DNA of 64,000 nucleotides from Sphingobacteriales bacterium 39-19. GTDB lineage: Bacteria; Bacteroidota; Bacteroidia; Chitinophagales; Chitinophagaceae. Both the position numbers and the translations under genes were made by a program. Under the pieces are notes generated by a model. It did no database searches, had not been told where the DNA came from, and was given only the letters and a program-made list of their open reading frames with translations. Location: contig MKTX01000017.1 of NCBI GenBank assembly GCA_001898465.1, forward strand, positions 310,201 through 374,200. The letters run 5' to 3'. Shown here piece after piece: positions 1 to 8,213 of the stretch. How positions within the stretch are numbered: the first letter of the stretch is position 1; every line of letters starts with the position of its first letter.

Positions 1-759
1 GGGCTCCCCTCTTTTATAATCATAGGCTACAATCATTGAATTCCTGTCTAACAATACCCCCTGCAACCGGCCATAAGGGCATACCACGGTACATACCTGC
101 TCCCGGAACGAAATATATACACCGTAAAAAACAGCCGAAAAACCCAATATGGCAAATAGTCCACCCAAATGTTCTGATGCCGGCCCGGTAATGATGCTCC
201 CTAATTCTTTAACACCAATAATATAAGAGAGAAAGAAATTAGCAATGATAAAGCTTACCAAAAAGAAGATTATATGCTTGCTGGTTTTTTTAATGATCTT
301 ATCAGTATTCCAGGGGCCTTTATTTAATATCTTTTGAGCCGGGGCATCGCCTTCTATGGCAAACTCAATTTTACGGAACAGCATTTCCATAAATATGGTT
401 TGGGGGCACACCCAGCCGCAAAACAACCGGCCAAAGGCAGCGGTAAACAGTACAATAAAAATAATACCGGTAACCATCGCCAGCCCGAAAATAAAAAAAT
501 CCTGTGGCCAGAAAACATACCCAAAAATGATAAATTTAGCTTCTGGGATATTAAACAGGAACAAGGGCCTGCCTTTATATTGTATAAAAGGAAGCGTAAA
601 AAAGATTGCAAAAAAGCCCCAACTTACCCAGGTACGGATATTAAAAATTTTACCTTTTGTTTTGTGGGCATACACCCATTTGCGCTTCCCTTTTTCATCT
701 ACCGTTGCCAGGTGGTCACGAAATGAATCTTTATTGGGTATGTTTTTTTCACTTATCAT
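1..759 (-). CDS. ccoG: CcoG/FixG-type cbb3 oxidase accessory ferredoxin (C-terminus cut by window edge)
   Basis: Polyferredoxin-like membrane protein needed for maturation of cbb3 oxidase, in other bacteria through copper handling. The 253 codons visible here read without interruption from the ATG at 757-759 to the left edge. A soluble N-terminus is followed by hydrophobic segments, the motif CGWVCPQTIFME, and near the edge the ferredoxin-type CTVVCPYGRLQG followed by VAYDYKRGEP, which is diagnostic of CcoG. The remaining ferredoxin and C-terminal domain lie outside the window. It starts 18 bp after the ccoP stop and is the last visible gene of the cco operon; ccoH would be expected next. Identification rests on motif recognition and operon context, both strong. 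Confidence 0.93.
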   Translation of the reverse strand, partial: MISEKNIPNKDSFRDHLATVDEKGKRKWVYAHKTKGKIFNIRTWVSWGFFAIFFTLPFIQYKGRPLFLFNIPEAKFIIFGYVFWPQDFFIFGLAMVTGIIFIVLFTAAFGRLFCGWVCPQTIFMEMLFRKIEFAIEGDAPAQKILNKGPWNTDKIIKKTSKHIIFFLVSFIIANFFLSYIIGVKELGSIITGPASEHLGGLFAILGFSAVFYGVYISFREQVCTVVCPYGRLQGVLLDRNSMIVAYDYKRGEP

Positions 760-777
760 TTTACTGCATATATGCAT

Positions 778-1941
778 TTATTTTTGGGCTGTAGAATCTG
801 CCACTTCGTCCTGACCTTCTTTAAACAATGTGCCTTCTGCCGGTTTTGCATCAGGCGGATGGGTGCCATGCAGTGATTTTACATAACTGGCCACCTGTGC
901 AATTTGTTTATTTGAATAACTGGTTTGCCATTGGGGCATGGCATTATAGCCATATTTAATAACCTTAAACATATTTTTGATGGTACCTCCATGAAGCCAA
1001 TAATCATCGGTAAGGTTGGGGCCTACCATGCCAGCGCCGTTTTCTTTATGGCATGCCATACAAGAAGTTTTAAAAATTTGTTTACCCGCCTCCAGGTCTG
1101 CTGCATCTGTTAAAACGGTTACTGTATTTTCATCGATGGTTTCCCCTTTCTTTGCTAAATAATTTTTTACTTTTTCATCCGCATTTTTTACAGAAATTTC
1201 ATATTCCTGTTTACTTAAAGGGGCGCTATACGCCACATGGTATCGCCATAAATAAACAACTGCAAATATGATGGTCAGGTAAAATCCATACAGCCACCAT
1301 GGAGGCAGCCGGTTGTCTAATTCCCGGATGCCATCATATTCATGATCCAGTTCTAAACTTTTTTCTTCTGCGATGGGTTTAAATTTATTGAACCGGCTCC
1401 ACCATTGGCTAAAAGAACTTGTTTTGGTTTCCGTTGCAAAATGATAACCGGTATCGGTATCTTTTTTCAATAAGAATTTAATATTGATGAGCATCATAAA
1501 AATCACCAGGATTTCAACAAATATGATGGCAATAAAAATATAAAATGCAGTTTCTGATAACCCGGCAATGTTGCCCGGCGATCCTGCTGCCGGGGCGGCA
1601 ACCGGGGCTTCCTGCGCCAAACTCGGTGTAGCAAACAATAAAGCAGCCAGCACGGAGAGGGCGCCTGGCAATGGGTTTTTATTCTTTTTGTTTTTATCTT
1701 CTTTTTGTTTTTGCCAGTGTACATCTGCAATGCCGGTAAGTACATTGGCAAGCAGGGCAATAACGAGAACCAGCACCCCCATAATCACAAGCAAAGTAAT
1801 TGCGAGCGGGTTGCTGAAAACAGATAAGGCAACCGTTCCGGAAGCATACACCGGTGCATGAAAGAGTAACAAACCGGCTATAATGCCCACAGTTTTTACC
1901 TTATTTTTTTTGAATAACGGGTATCGTTTTTGTACACACAT
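778..1941 (-). CDS. ccoP: cbb3-type cytochrome c oxidase subunit III (CcoP), mono-heme
   Basis: Membrane-anchored c-type cytochrome that passes electrons to the CcoNO core. It has 387 residues. Several hydrophobic segments occupy residues 15-160, including a typical CcoP N-terminal anchor, and another hydrophobic segment follows the motif RLPPWWLYGFY near residue 213. One heme site, CMACH, sits near residue 293, with the axial-ligand region NAMPQW further on. Proteobacterial CcoP carries two heme c sites; only one is present here. The N-terminus is long and has two stretches that look like signal sequences (ending near VYAS and SLAQ), an unusual arrangement that could reflect an N-terminal fusion. 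It begins 11 bp after the ccoQ stop. The family call is firm; the exact start is less so. Confidence 0.93.
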   Translation of the reverse strand: MCVQKRYPLFKKNKVKTVGIIAGLLLFHAPVYASGTVALSVFSNPLAITLLVIMGVLVLVIALLANVLTGIADVHWQKQKEDKNKKNKNPLPGALSVLAALLFATPSLAQEAPVAAPAAGSPGNIAGLSETAFYIFIAIIFVEILVIFMMLINIKFLLKKDTDTGYHFATETKTSSFSQWWSRFNKFKPIAEEKSLELDHEYDGIRELDNRLPPWWLYGFYLTIIFAVVYLWRYHVAYSAPLSKQEYEISVKNADEKVKNYLAKKGETIDENTVTVLTDAADLEAGKQIFKTSCMACHKENGAGMVGPNLTDDYWLHGGTIKNMFKVIKYGYNAMPQWQTSYSNKQIAQVASYVKSLHGTHPPDAKPAEGTLFKEGQDEVADSTAQK

Positions 1942-1952
1942 AATGTATAATT

Positions 1953-2123
1953 TTAAGATTCAGGATCATCTAATGGAATACGGCTGATCACCTGCATTTT
2001 ATTTTTATCAGATTTAAAAGTCCATACCAGCACACCTAAAAAAAAGACAAAGAAAATACCGAAGGACAGTAATCCGTATATGTCCACTCCACTGATCTTC
2101 TCCAGGTAATTAATAAATTTCAT
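1953..2123 (-). CDS. ccoQ: CcoQ/FixQ-like small cbb3 oxidase subunit
   Basis: A 56-residue ORF between ccoNO and ccoP, found by translating the gap by eye. It starts MKFINYLEKISGVD, continues with one transmembrane segment (about residues 15-35) and ends in a charged tail, IPLDDPES. Its size, single membrane span and position match CcoQ, the small subunit that stabilises CcoP in the complex. It begins 16 bp after the ccoNO stop and ends 11 bp before the ccoP start, so translation is probably coupled. The sequence of CcoQ is poorly conserved, so the assignment rests mainly on synteny and topology. Confidence 0.8.
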   Translation of the reverse strand: MKFINYLEKISGVDIYGLLSFGIFFVFFLGVLVWTFKSDKNKMQVISRIPLDDPES

Positions 2124-2139
2124 TTTTATAAATTAAATA

Positions 2140-4278
2140 TTATTCATTGGATGCCGTTTGTTCACCGGTGCCGGGTTGTAATTTAATATCGGTACCCATT
2201 CTTTGTAAATAAGCAATCACGGCAATGATCTCTTTATCAGAAGGGGTTTCAATTTTATCTTTTTTTAACCGGGCGGTAATGGCTTTTGCCTGTTTTGTAA
2301 GTTCTGCATTTGCTATTTTATCGTACCCTTTAGCATACGGCACGCCAAGGGTTTGCATCGCCCTTATTTTTGCCGCTGTATTAGATGTATCCAGGGCATT
2401 ATCAAGTAACCAGGGATATGATGGCATAATGGAACCCGGCGACATGGAGCTGGGATCATCCATATGATTGTAATGCCAGCTATCAGAATATTTTCCACCA
2501 ATACGGGCTAAATCCGGGCCTGTTCTTTTACTGCCCCATTGAAACGGGTGATCATAAACAAATTCACCTGCTTTGGAATATTCACCATACCGGGCCACTT
2601 CATCCCTAAAGGGGCGTATCATTTGCGAGTGGCAGGTATAGCAACCTTCACGCACATAAATATCCCGGCCCTGTAACTCTAAGGGTGTATATGGTTTTAC
2701 ACTGGCAATGGTGGGAATATTTGATTTCACCAAAAAGGTAGGTACCAATTCCAGGATACCGCCAATCATTACTACCACCAGGCTCACTACCAGCATGGCC
2801 AGGGGTTTGCCTTCCAGGCGCCGGTGCCAATGTTCTTTACCATTCGGTTGTTTTTTTACAAGCGGGGCCGCTTCGGCTGCTTCGTTGGCAACAAAACTTC
2901 CTTTCCGGATTGTTTTTACCAGGTTGTAAACCATCAGAAAAGCGCCGGTTAAATACAAGGTGCCGCCTACGCTCCGGGCAATATACATCGGTACAATATT
3001 CGTTACCGTTTCTAAAAACTGGAATTTCAACTGGCCCTCGGGTGTAAAGTTTTTCCACATCAGGCTTTGCGTAAATCCTGCCCAATATAAGGGCACGGCA
3101 TACAAGATAATACCGATGGTACCCAGCCAGAAATGATTCGTGGCCAATTTGCGAGAATACAAAGGGGTATTCCACATTTTGGGTACCAGGTAGTACATGA
3201 TGGCAAAGGCCATAAATCCATTCCAGCCTAAGCCACCAATATGTACATGCGCAATAATCCAATCGCTGTAATGTGCAATCGCATTAATGTTTTTCAGACT
3301 TAGCAACGGCCCTTCTAATGTCGACATACCATAACAGGTTATTGCAACTACCATAAACTTAAGTACCGGGTCTTCTCTTACCTTGTCCCAGGCGCCCCGG
3401 AGTGTAAATAAGCCATTCAGCATTCCTCCCCAGGAAGGGAAAATGAGCATCAGGGAAAATACAACGCCTAAAGATTGCGCCCAATCGGGCAAAGCGGTGT
3501 ATAGTAAGTGATGCGGGCCTGCCCATATATACAGGAAGATCAAAGACCAAAAATGAATGATGGAGAGGCGGTAGGAATAAATAGGCCGGTTGGCTGCTTT
3601 CGGTAAAAAATAATACATTAATCCCAGGATGGGAGTGGTAAGAAAAAAAGCAACCGCATTGTGGCCATACCACCATTGCACCAGGGCATCCTGCACCCCT
3701 GCATACCAACTATAACTTTTAAAAAAAGTAACCGGTATCTCCATTGAATTTACAATATGAAGCATGGCTACCGTTACCCAGGTGCCGATATAAAACCAAA
3801 TGGCCACGTATAGATGTTTTTCCCTTCTTTTTATGATGGTACCAAACATGTTGATACCAAATACCACCCATACCAGGGTAATTGCAATATCAATGGGCCA
3901 TTCTAATTCTGCATATTCTTTACCGGTAGTATAACCCATTAATAAAGTAACGGCCGCCGATGCAATAATTAACTGCCATCCCCAGAAATGAATCCAGCTT
4001 AGGGTATCGCTATACATGCGGGTTTTACAAAGGCGCTGTAAAGAATAATAAACACCCATAAAAATGGTATTTCCCACAAAAGCGAATATGATGGCATTCG
4101 TATGCAAGGGGCGCATACGGCCAAATGTAGTGGGCGCCAAATGTAAACTGGCAGCCGGTGCATATAATTGGATGGCTGCCCACAAACCAGCCAGCATGCC
4201 CACAATTCCAAAAATTACGGTAGCATACCCAAATGCCTTCACAATCTTATTGTCGTAATAAAACTTTTCTACTTGCAT
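2140..4278 (-). CDS. ccoNO: Fused cbb3 cytochrome c oxidase subunits I and II (CcoN-CcoO)
   Basis: Catalytic core of the high-affinity terminal oxidase; reduces O2 to water and pumps protons across the inner membrane. It has 712 residues. About residues 1-490 are the multi-span heme-copper oxidase subunit I, with conserved segments such as WWYGHNAVAF (copper-ligand histidine) and IIAHVHIGGLGWNG. From about residue 510 follows a CcoO domain with one membrane anchor, then the heme c site CYTCH near residue 545 and the conserved SKRTGPDLARIGGKYSD. In proteobacteria these are two genes; fusion in one frame is the common form in Bacteroidota. No stop or frameshift is seen at the junction. Downstream of ccoS by 23 bp. 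Confidence 0.97.
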   Translation of the reverse strand: MQVEKFYYDNKIVKAFGYATVIFGIVGMLAGLWAAIQLYAPAASLHLAPTTFGRMRPLHTNAIIFAFVGNTIFMGVYYSLQRLCKTRMYSDTLSWIHFWGWQLIIASAAVTLLMGYTTGKEYAELEWPIDIAITLVWVVFGINMFGTIIKRREKHLYVAIWFYIGTWVTVAMLHIVNSMEIPVTFFKSYSWYAGVQDALVQWWYGHNAVAFFLTTPILGLMYYFLPKAANRPIYSYRLSIIHFWSLIFLYIWAGPHHLLYTALPDWAQSLGVVFSLMLIFPSWGGMLNGLFTLRGAWDKVREDPVLKFMVVAITCYGMSTLEGPLLSLKNINAIAHYSDWIIAHVHIGGLGWNGFMAFAIMYYLVPKMWNTPLYSRKLATNHFWLGTIGIILYAVPLYWAGFTQSLMWKNFTPEGQLKFQFLETVTNIVPMYIARSVGGTLYLTGAFLMVYNLVKTIRKGSFVANEAAEAAPLVKKQPNGKEHWHRRLEGKPLAMLVVSLVVVMIGGILELVPTFLVKSNIPTIASVKPYTPLELQGRDIYVREGCYTCHSQMIRPFRDEVARYGEYSKAGEFVYDHPFQWGSKRTGPDLARIGGKYSDSWHYNHMDDPSSMSPGSIMPSYPWLLDNALDTSNTAAKIRAMQTLGVPYAKGYDKIANAELTKQAKAITARLKKDKIETPSDKEIIAVIAYLQRMGTDIKLQPGTGEQTASNE

Positions 4279-4301
4279 AAGCCGTTTTGTTTATCTTTTT
4301 T

Positions 4302-4463
4302 TTATTTGTTTTTTTCAGAAAGTTTTTCATTATCGAATAGGATCCGGGAGGGAGGTGAAAATTCGTCTTCAAACTGCCCAGACCTGACACTCCATATAAA
4401 GGCCAGTAAAAACAGGATGGCTACTGAAATACTGGCCAATAAAAGAATTACAATTACACTCAT
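4302..4463 (-). CDS. ccoS: CcoS-like cbb3 oxidase maturation protein
   Basis: A 53-residue protein read directly from the gap between ccoI and ccoNO. It starts MSVIVILLLASISVAILFLL, a single membrane span, and continues with FIWSVRSGQFEDEFSPPSRILFD. The GQFEDEFSPPSRIL block is the hallmark of CcoS, a small protein needed for heme/copper insertion into cbb3 oxidase. It lies 23 bp upstream of ccoNO and is probably the first gene of the ccoS-NO-Q-P-G transcript, since a CRP/FNR-like inverted repeat sits about 77 bp upstream of its start. Confidence 0.92.
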   Translation of the reverse strand: MSVIVILLLASISVAILFLLAFIWSVRSGQFEDEFSPPSRILFDNEKLSEKNK

Positions 4464-4532
4464 CACATTATTTTAATAAGTAAAAATATTAATCCTACTT
4501 TTTTTATCGAGTAACCTATATCATTCTGTCAA

Positions 4533-4546
4533 CTGATTTATATCAT
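4533..4546. promoter_or_regulatory. CRP/FNR-like inverted repeat upstream of ccoS
   Basis: The sequence cTGATttatATCAt matches the core of the FNR-type box (TTGAT-N4-ATCAA) in four of four inner bases on each side with the exact 4-base spacer. It lies in the 113-bp spacer between ccoI and ccoS, centred about 77 bp upstream of the ccoS ATG. Function is inferred from match, spacing and the adjacent Crp-type regulator. Confidence 0.5.
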
Positions 4547-4576
4547 CTTTTAAATCTTTATAATACCGGGTATAAA

Positions 4577-6967
4577 CTATACCGCTAAAACCTGTAACCC
4601 CAATGACCGTGCTGCAAACCGGCTGGCTATAAAACTGAGCAATACAATACTTATCGAACTGGCCGGCATTAATATGGCAGCTATCACCGGTAACAAATTT
4701 CCCTGTACGGCAAAAAAAAGCCCTGCCAGGTTATATATAATCGAAAAAATAAAACTGGCCATAACAATTTTTTTATTGGCTTTGCTAAGCCGGATAAACT
4801 TATTCATTAAATACAACTGGCTTGCGGCAATAATACCATCGCAGGCCGGCGTAAAATTATTTGCCTGTTCACTTACAGCAATACCTGCATTACTTTGTAA
4901 AAGGGCCCCCGCATCATTCAATCCGTCTCCAATCATCATAACCTGTTCACCCTGCTGCTGTAATTTTTTGATGTAGGCTAATTTATCAGCAGGTTGCTGA
5001 TGAAAAAGTAAAGTCGCTTTTGGCCCCATTAATTTTTCCAATTCCTTTTTCTGCGAATCATTATCACCGGATAATAAGGAAAGCCGGTATTCTTTTTTTA
5101 AATGGGATAATAAGCCGGGTATATGGTTACGGTAATGATTGCTAAAAGTAAACCTGCCTTTTTCTTTACCATCATAAATCAGCAGCACGGCAGTATTTTT
5201 TTGCATGCTGTGCGGATCGCCGGCAGCCATTAATTTTACCTGGTGATCTTCTGCAAAGCCTTCAATTCCCTGGCCGGTATATTCTTTAAAAGAAGTTACT
5301 TCGGGCTTACCGGTAATGTCCAGGTACGCCACAATGGCTTTACTTAAAGGATGTGAAGAGCAGGACGCAAGGGCAGCAACCCGGCTCTTTTCTTTTTCAC
5401 TCATAGGCGTCCCTTCATATTTTACTTCCTGCTCAGCAGCCGAAGTAAGGGTACCGGTTTTGTCAAACACAATATGATCAATGGCCGCCATTTGTTCAAG
5501 CACTTCTCCTTTTCTTACATAAAATTTATTATGGGCCAGTATGCGTAAGATATGCCCATTGGTAAAGCTGTTTGATAATAATAAAGCACAGGGGCAGGCA
5601 ATAATGAAAACGGCTGTGATGGCAGGCCATATTTTTGCCGTATTGTGCATACCCCAATAAAGGGCCGTACAGGCGGCGATCATAAATACAATAATGGTAA
5701 AATATTTACTCACCCGGTGAACAAATGAAATATCTTCTTCGCTGGTACTGTCCTTGTCCCGGTTCCATAAATGGGTAAGATAACTTTGGCTAACTTCTTT
5801 TAAAGTAAGTATTTCTATATTGCCCCCCATTTGCCTGCCGCCGGCATAAAGCATCTCTCCTGTTTCTTTTACTACGGGCATTGTTTCGCCGGTAACAAAA
5901 CTATAATCAATGAGGGCTTTCCCCCGGGTAAGCAGGCCATCGGCCGGTATCAATTCATGATGATGAACCAGCAAGGTATCGTTCACCTTTATTTCGGGAA
6001 GTAATATGGGTATTTCCTTACCCTGGCGAATGGCGGATACGGCAATAGGGAAATAAGAAGTATAATCCCTGTCGAAAGATAATTGCCTGTAGGTTTTATC
6101 CTGTAATACCCTGCCGGCGAGCATAAAAAATACAATGCCACTCAGGGAATCAAAATAGCCGCCCCCGGTACCCGAAAATAAATCCCAGAAACTCCGGATA
6201 AAAGTAATGAGTATGGCCAGGGCAATGGGGGTATCAATATTTAAAAAACGGTGTTGCAAACCTGCCCGGGCCGATTTAAAAAAAGGGCTGGCCGAATAAA
6301 AGAATACCGGCAAAGACAATATTGCATTGGCGATTCTAAATACATCCCGTATACCCGCTTCTGTGGCATTAATGCCCAGGTATTCCGGGAAGCTCATCAG
6401 CATAATATTACTAAAACAAAAACCGGCAACCCCCAATTTTAATAAGAGGCTTTTATCTGTTCCCGGGCGGGTTTGTGAAAGATCATGCAAACTGATGTAG
6501 GGCTCATAACCCACGGCAGTAAGCTGTTCCGCCACTTTTCGCAGCGAAGTGGTTTTATTTTCAAAAATAATATCCACTTCCTTTCTTGTAAAATTCACCT
6601 GGCTTTGGAGGATGCCTTTATGCAGCCGATGCAGGTTTTCTAATAAATACAAACAGGAGCTGCAATGCATTTGGGGTAAATAAAAAACCACATGGGTTTG
6701 TGTTTCGTTCTTAAATGAAATTAGTTTTTCAGCAATCTTATTTTCATCCAGGAAACTGAATTTATCGCTACGTACTGCCATTTTTTGAGCAATACCGGGA
6801 TTTTTATTGAGATCGTAATAATTGCATAAGCCGCTTTCATGAATGATGCCATATACCATTTTGCAGCCTTCGCAGCAAAAAAAATGCTCAGCTTCCCTTA
6901 TGCTTTTAGATGTGCAGGCATCACCACAATGCGTGCAGGTAGTGTTGTATGTAACGGATGATACCAT
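4577..6967 (-). CDS. ccoI: CcoI/FixI-type copper-transporting P1B ATPase
   Basis: Inner-membrane P-type ATPase that exports copper for assembly of the binuclear centre of cbb3 oxidase. It has 796 residues. The N-terminus carries a cysteine-rich metal-binding part (CTHCGDAC, then CCEGCKMVYG, residues 11-40), followed by a heavy-metal-associated domain with HCSSC near residue 100. Membrane spans include the ion-binding CPC motif near residue 460. The phosphorylation motif DKTGTLT is near residue 500 and GDGLNDA near residue 682. This N-terminal cysteine-rich domain plus cco synteny favours CcoI over the detoxifying CopA. It is transcribed toward ccoS and diverges from the REC-Crp regulator across a 158-bp spacer holding a second FNR-like box. 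Confidence 0.95.
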   Translation of the reverse strand: MVSSVTYNTTCTHCGDACTSKSIREAEHFFCCEGCKMVYGIIHESGLCNYYDLNKNPGIAQKMAVRSDKFSFLDENKIAEKLISFKNETQTHVVFYLPQMHCSSCLYLLENLHRLHKGILQSQVNFTRKEVDIIFENKTTSLRKVAEQLTAVGYEPYISLHDLSQTRPGTDKSLLLKLGVAGFCFSNIMLMSFPEYLGINATEAGIRDVFRIANAILSLPVFFYSASPFFKSARAGLQHRFLNIDTPIALAILITFIRSFWDLFSGTGGGYFDSLSGIVFFMLAGRVLQDKTYRQLSFDRDYTSYFPIAVSAIRQGKEIPILLPEIKVNDTLLVHHHELIPADGLLTRGKALIDYSFVTGETMPVVKETGEMLYAGGRQMGGNIEILTLKEVSQSYLTHLWNRDKDSTSEEDISFVHRVSKYFTIIVFMIAACTALYWGMHNTAKIWPAITAVFIIACPCALLLSNSFTNGHILRILAHNKFYVRKGEVLEQMAAIDHIVFDKTGTLTSAAEQEVKYEGTPMSEKEKSRVAALASCSSHPLSKAIVAYLDITGKPEVTSFKEYTGQGIEGFAEDHQVKLMAAGDPHSMQKNTAVLLIYDGKEKGRFTFSNHYRNHIPGLLSHLKKEYRLSLLSGDNDSQKKELEKLMGPKATLLFHQQPADKLAYIKKLQQQGEQVMMIGDGLNDAGALLQSNAGIAVSEQANNFTPACDGIIAASQLYLMNKFIRLSKANKKIVMASFIFSIIYNLAGLFFAVQGNLLPVIAAILMPASSISIVLLSFIASRFAARSLGLQVLAV

Positions 6968-7028
6968 ATAAACCTGCTAAATTATCGGCAATCATTTTAT
7001 GTATATATGAGGATCATCATCCCGGTAA

Positions 7029-7042
7029 ATGATTCCTGTCAA
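7029..7042. promoter_or_regulatory. CRP/FNR-like inverted repeat between ccoI and the Crp-type regulator
   Basis: ATGAT-tcct-GTCAA has the geometry of the FNR/CRP family box (TTGAT-N4-ATCAA) with four of five matches in each half. It is centred about 68 bp upstream of the ccoI start and about 90 bp upstream of the regulator start, so it could act on both divergent genes. The distance to ccoI resembles that of the second box to ccoS. Confidence 0.42.
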
Positions 7043-7054
7043 TATTTGAATAAT

Positions 7055-7062
7055 TATCTTTG
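7055..7062 (+). promoter_or_regulatory. Bacteroidota -7 box (TATCTTTG) for the Crp-type regulator
   Basis: TATCTTTG fits the TAnnTTTG -7 consensus of the Bacteroidota housekeeping sigma factor, 63 bp before the regulator ATG. No good TTTG -33 element lies at the usual spacing; the CRP/FNR-like box at 7029-7042 occupies that place, which would fit an activator-dependent or autorepressed promoter. Confidence 0.45.
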
Positions 7063-7125
7063 CAGGATTATAGCCTGTAAACTATGAACCGGCAAATTGA
7101 AAAATTGTATATATAAAAAATTAAT

Positions 7126-8187
7126 ATGGCACAACATACCATTTTAATCATTGACGATAATGATAACCTCAGGGAGAATACGGCCGAATTACTGAACCTG
7201 GGAGGCTATAAAACCATTACCGCAGAAGATGGTAAAAAAGGGGTTGCCCTGATTCTTTCTGAACAGCCTGACCTGGTGGTTTGCGATATCATGATGCCCG
7301 GCCTGGATGGCTATGGCGTTTTACACCTGGTTCGCAAGAACCCGCTCATGGAAAATTTACCCTTCATTTTCCTTACTGCCAAAACCGAAAGAAGTGACTT
7401 CAGGAAAGGCATGGAAATGGGAGCCGATGATTACCTCACCAAGCCTTTTGAAGAACATGAACTCATGAATGCCATTGAAAGCAGGCTGCGTAAATATGAA
7501 GTACTGCAAAAAAAATATAGCCAGGGCGCAAAAGGAATGAATGCTCTTACAAAAGATTTACGAAACAATAATATGCTTTCGCTGGACCTGGATAAATATC
7601 CCACTGAATCTTATTCAAAAAAACAGGTTTTGTATGCCGAAGGCAAACGCCCCCGGTTTTTATATTATGTAAAAAGCGGCAAAGTAAAAGGTTTTAAAGT
7701 GCATGAAGATGGCAAAGAATACATCACCGATTTATTCAGCGAAGGCGATTTTATGGGTTACCTGCCCATTTTAGAAGACCGGAATTATGATGAACATGCC
7801 GTAGTGATGGAAAATGCCGAAATCGTAGAAATACCGGCAGAAGAGTTTATAGAAATTATTTATGATGATATATCGGTAGCGGCAAAATTTATTAATGTGC
7901 TATCGCAAAATGTAAAAGAAAAAGAAGCCCGCTTACTAAACCTGGCATACAGCTCCTTACGGAAACGGGTAGCCCGGGCCCTGGTTGATATTTATGAGAA
8001 ATTCAACAGCAATGACGGAAAAAAAATACTGGAAATTTCACGGGAAGATATGGCCCATTATATTGGCACAGCTTCTGAATCATTGATCCGTACACTCAGC
8101 GATTTTAAAAGTGAAAAATTAATAGAAATAAAAGAAGGTAAAATTATTATTCAGCATATTGATAAGCTTAAAAACCTTTTATATTAA
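7126..8187 (+). CDS. Response-regulator/Crp-type fusion transcription factor (REC-cNMP-HTH)
   Basis: A 353-residue fusion. Residues 1-125 are a CheY-like receiver with acidic pocket D10/D11, phospho-acceptor D54 (VVCDIMMPG), a switch threonine in FLTAKT and the conserved lysine of YLTKPF. About residues 150-265 form a cyclic-nucleotide-binding-type beta-barrel, and residues 285-345 a Crp winged helix with recognition helix TASESLIRTLSDFK, whose E..xxR pair is the one that reads TGA half-sites in CRP and FNR. The only cysteine is C53, so it cannot bind an FNR-type Fe-S cluster; input is presumably phosphorylation, a ligand, or both. It diverges from ccoI, next to FNR-like boxes, so control of the cbb3 cluster is the likely role (inference). 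No partner kinase is encoded nearby. Confidence 0.9.
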   Translation: MAQHTILIIDDNDNLRENTAELLNLGGYKTITAEDGKKGVALILSEQPDLVVCDIMMPGLDGYGVLHLVRKNPLMENLPFIFLTAKTERSDFRKGMEMGADDYLTKPFEEHELMNAIESRLRKYEVLQKKYSQGAKGMNALTKDLRNNNMLSLDLDKYPTESYSKKQVLYAEGKRPRFLYYVKSGKVKGFKVHEDGKEYITDLFSEGDFMGYLPILEDRNYDEHAVVMENAEIVEIPAEEFIEIIYDDISVAAKFINVLSQNVKEKEARLLNLAYSSLRKRVARALVDIYEKFNSNDGKKILEISREDMAHYIGTASESLIRTLSDFKSEKLIEIKEGKIIIQHIDKLKNLLY

Positions 8188-8213
8188 TCAAGAACAAATA
8201 AAATTTTCTTTTT

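Noticed and set aside
334..814. Two plus-strand ORFs (130 and 152 aa) at the left end
   Set aside because: They lie antisense to ccoG, whose minus-strand frame is continuous and carries diagnostic motifs; their own sequences match nothing.
4517..4532. TTGACAGAATGAT (minus strand) as a second FNR box before ccoS
   Set aside because: The first half-site is good but the second is in the wrong orientation; the palindrome at 4533-4546 is the better candidate.
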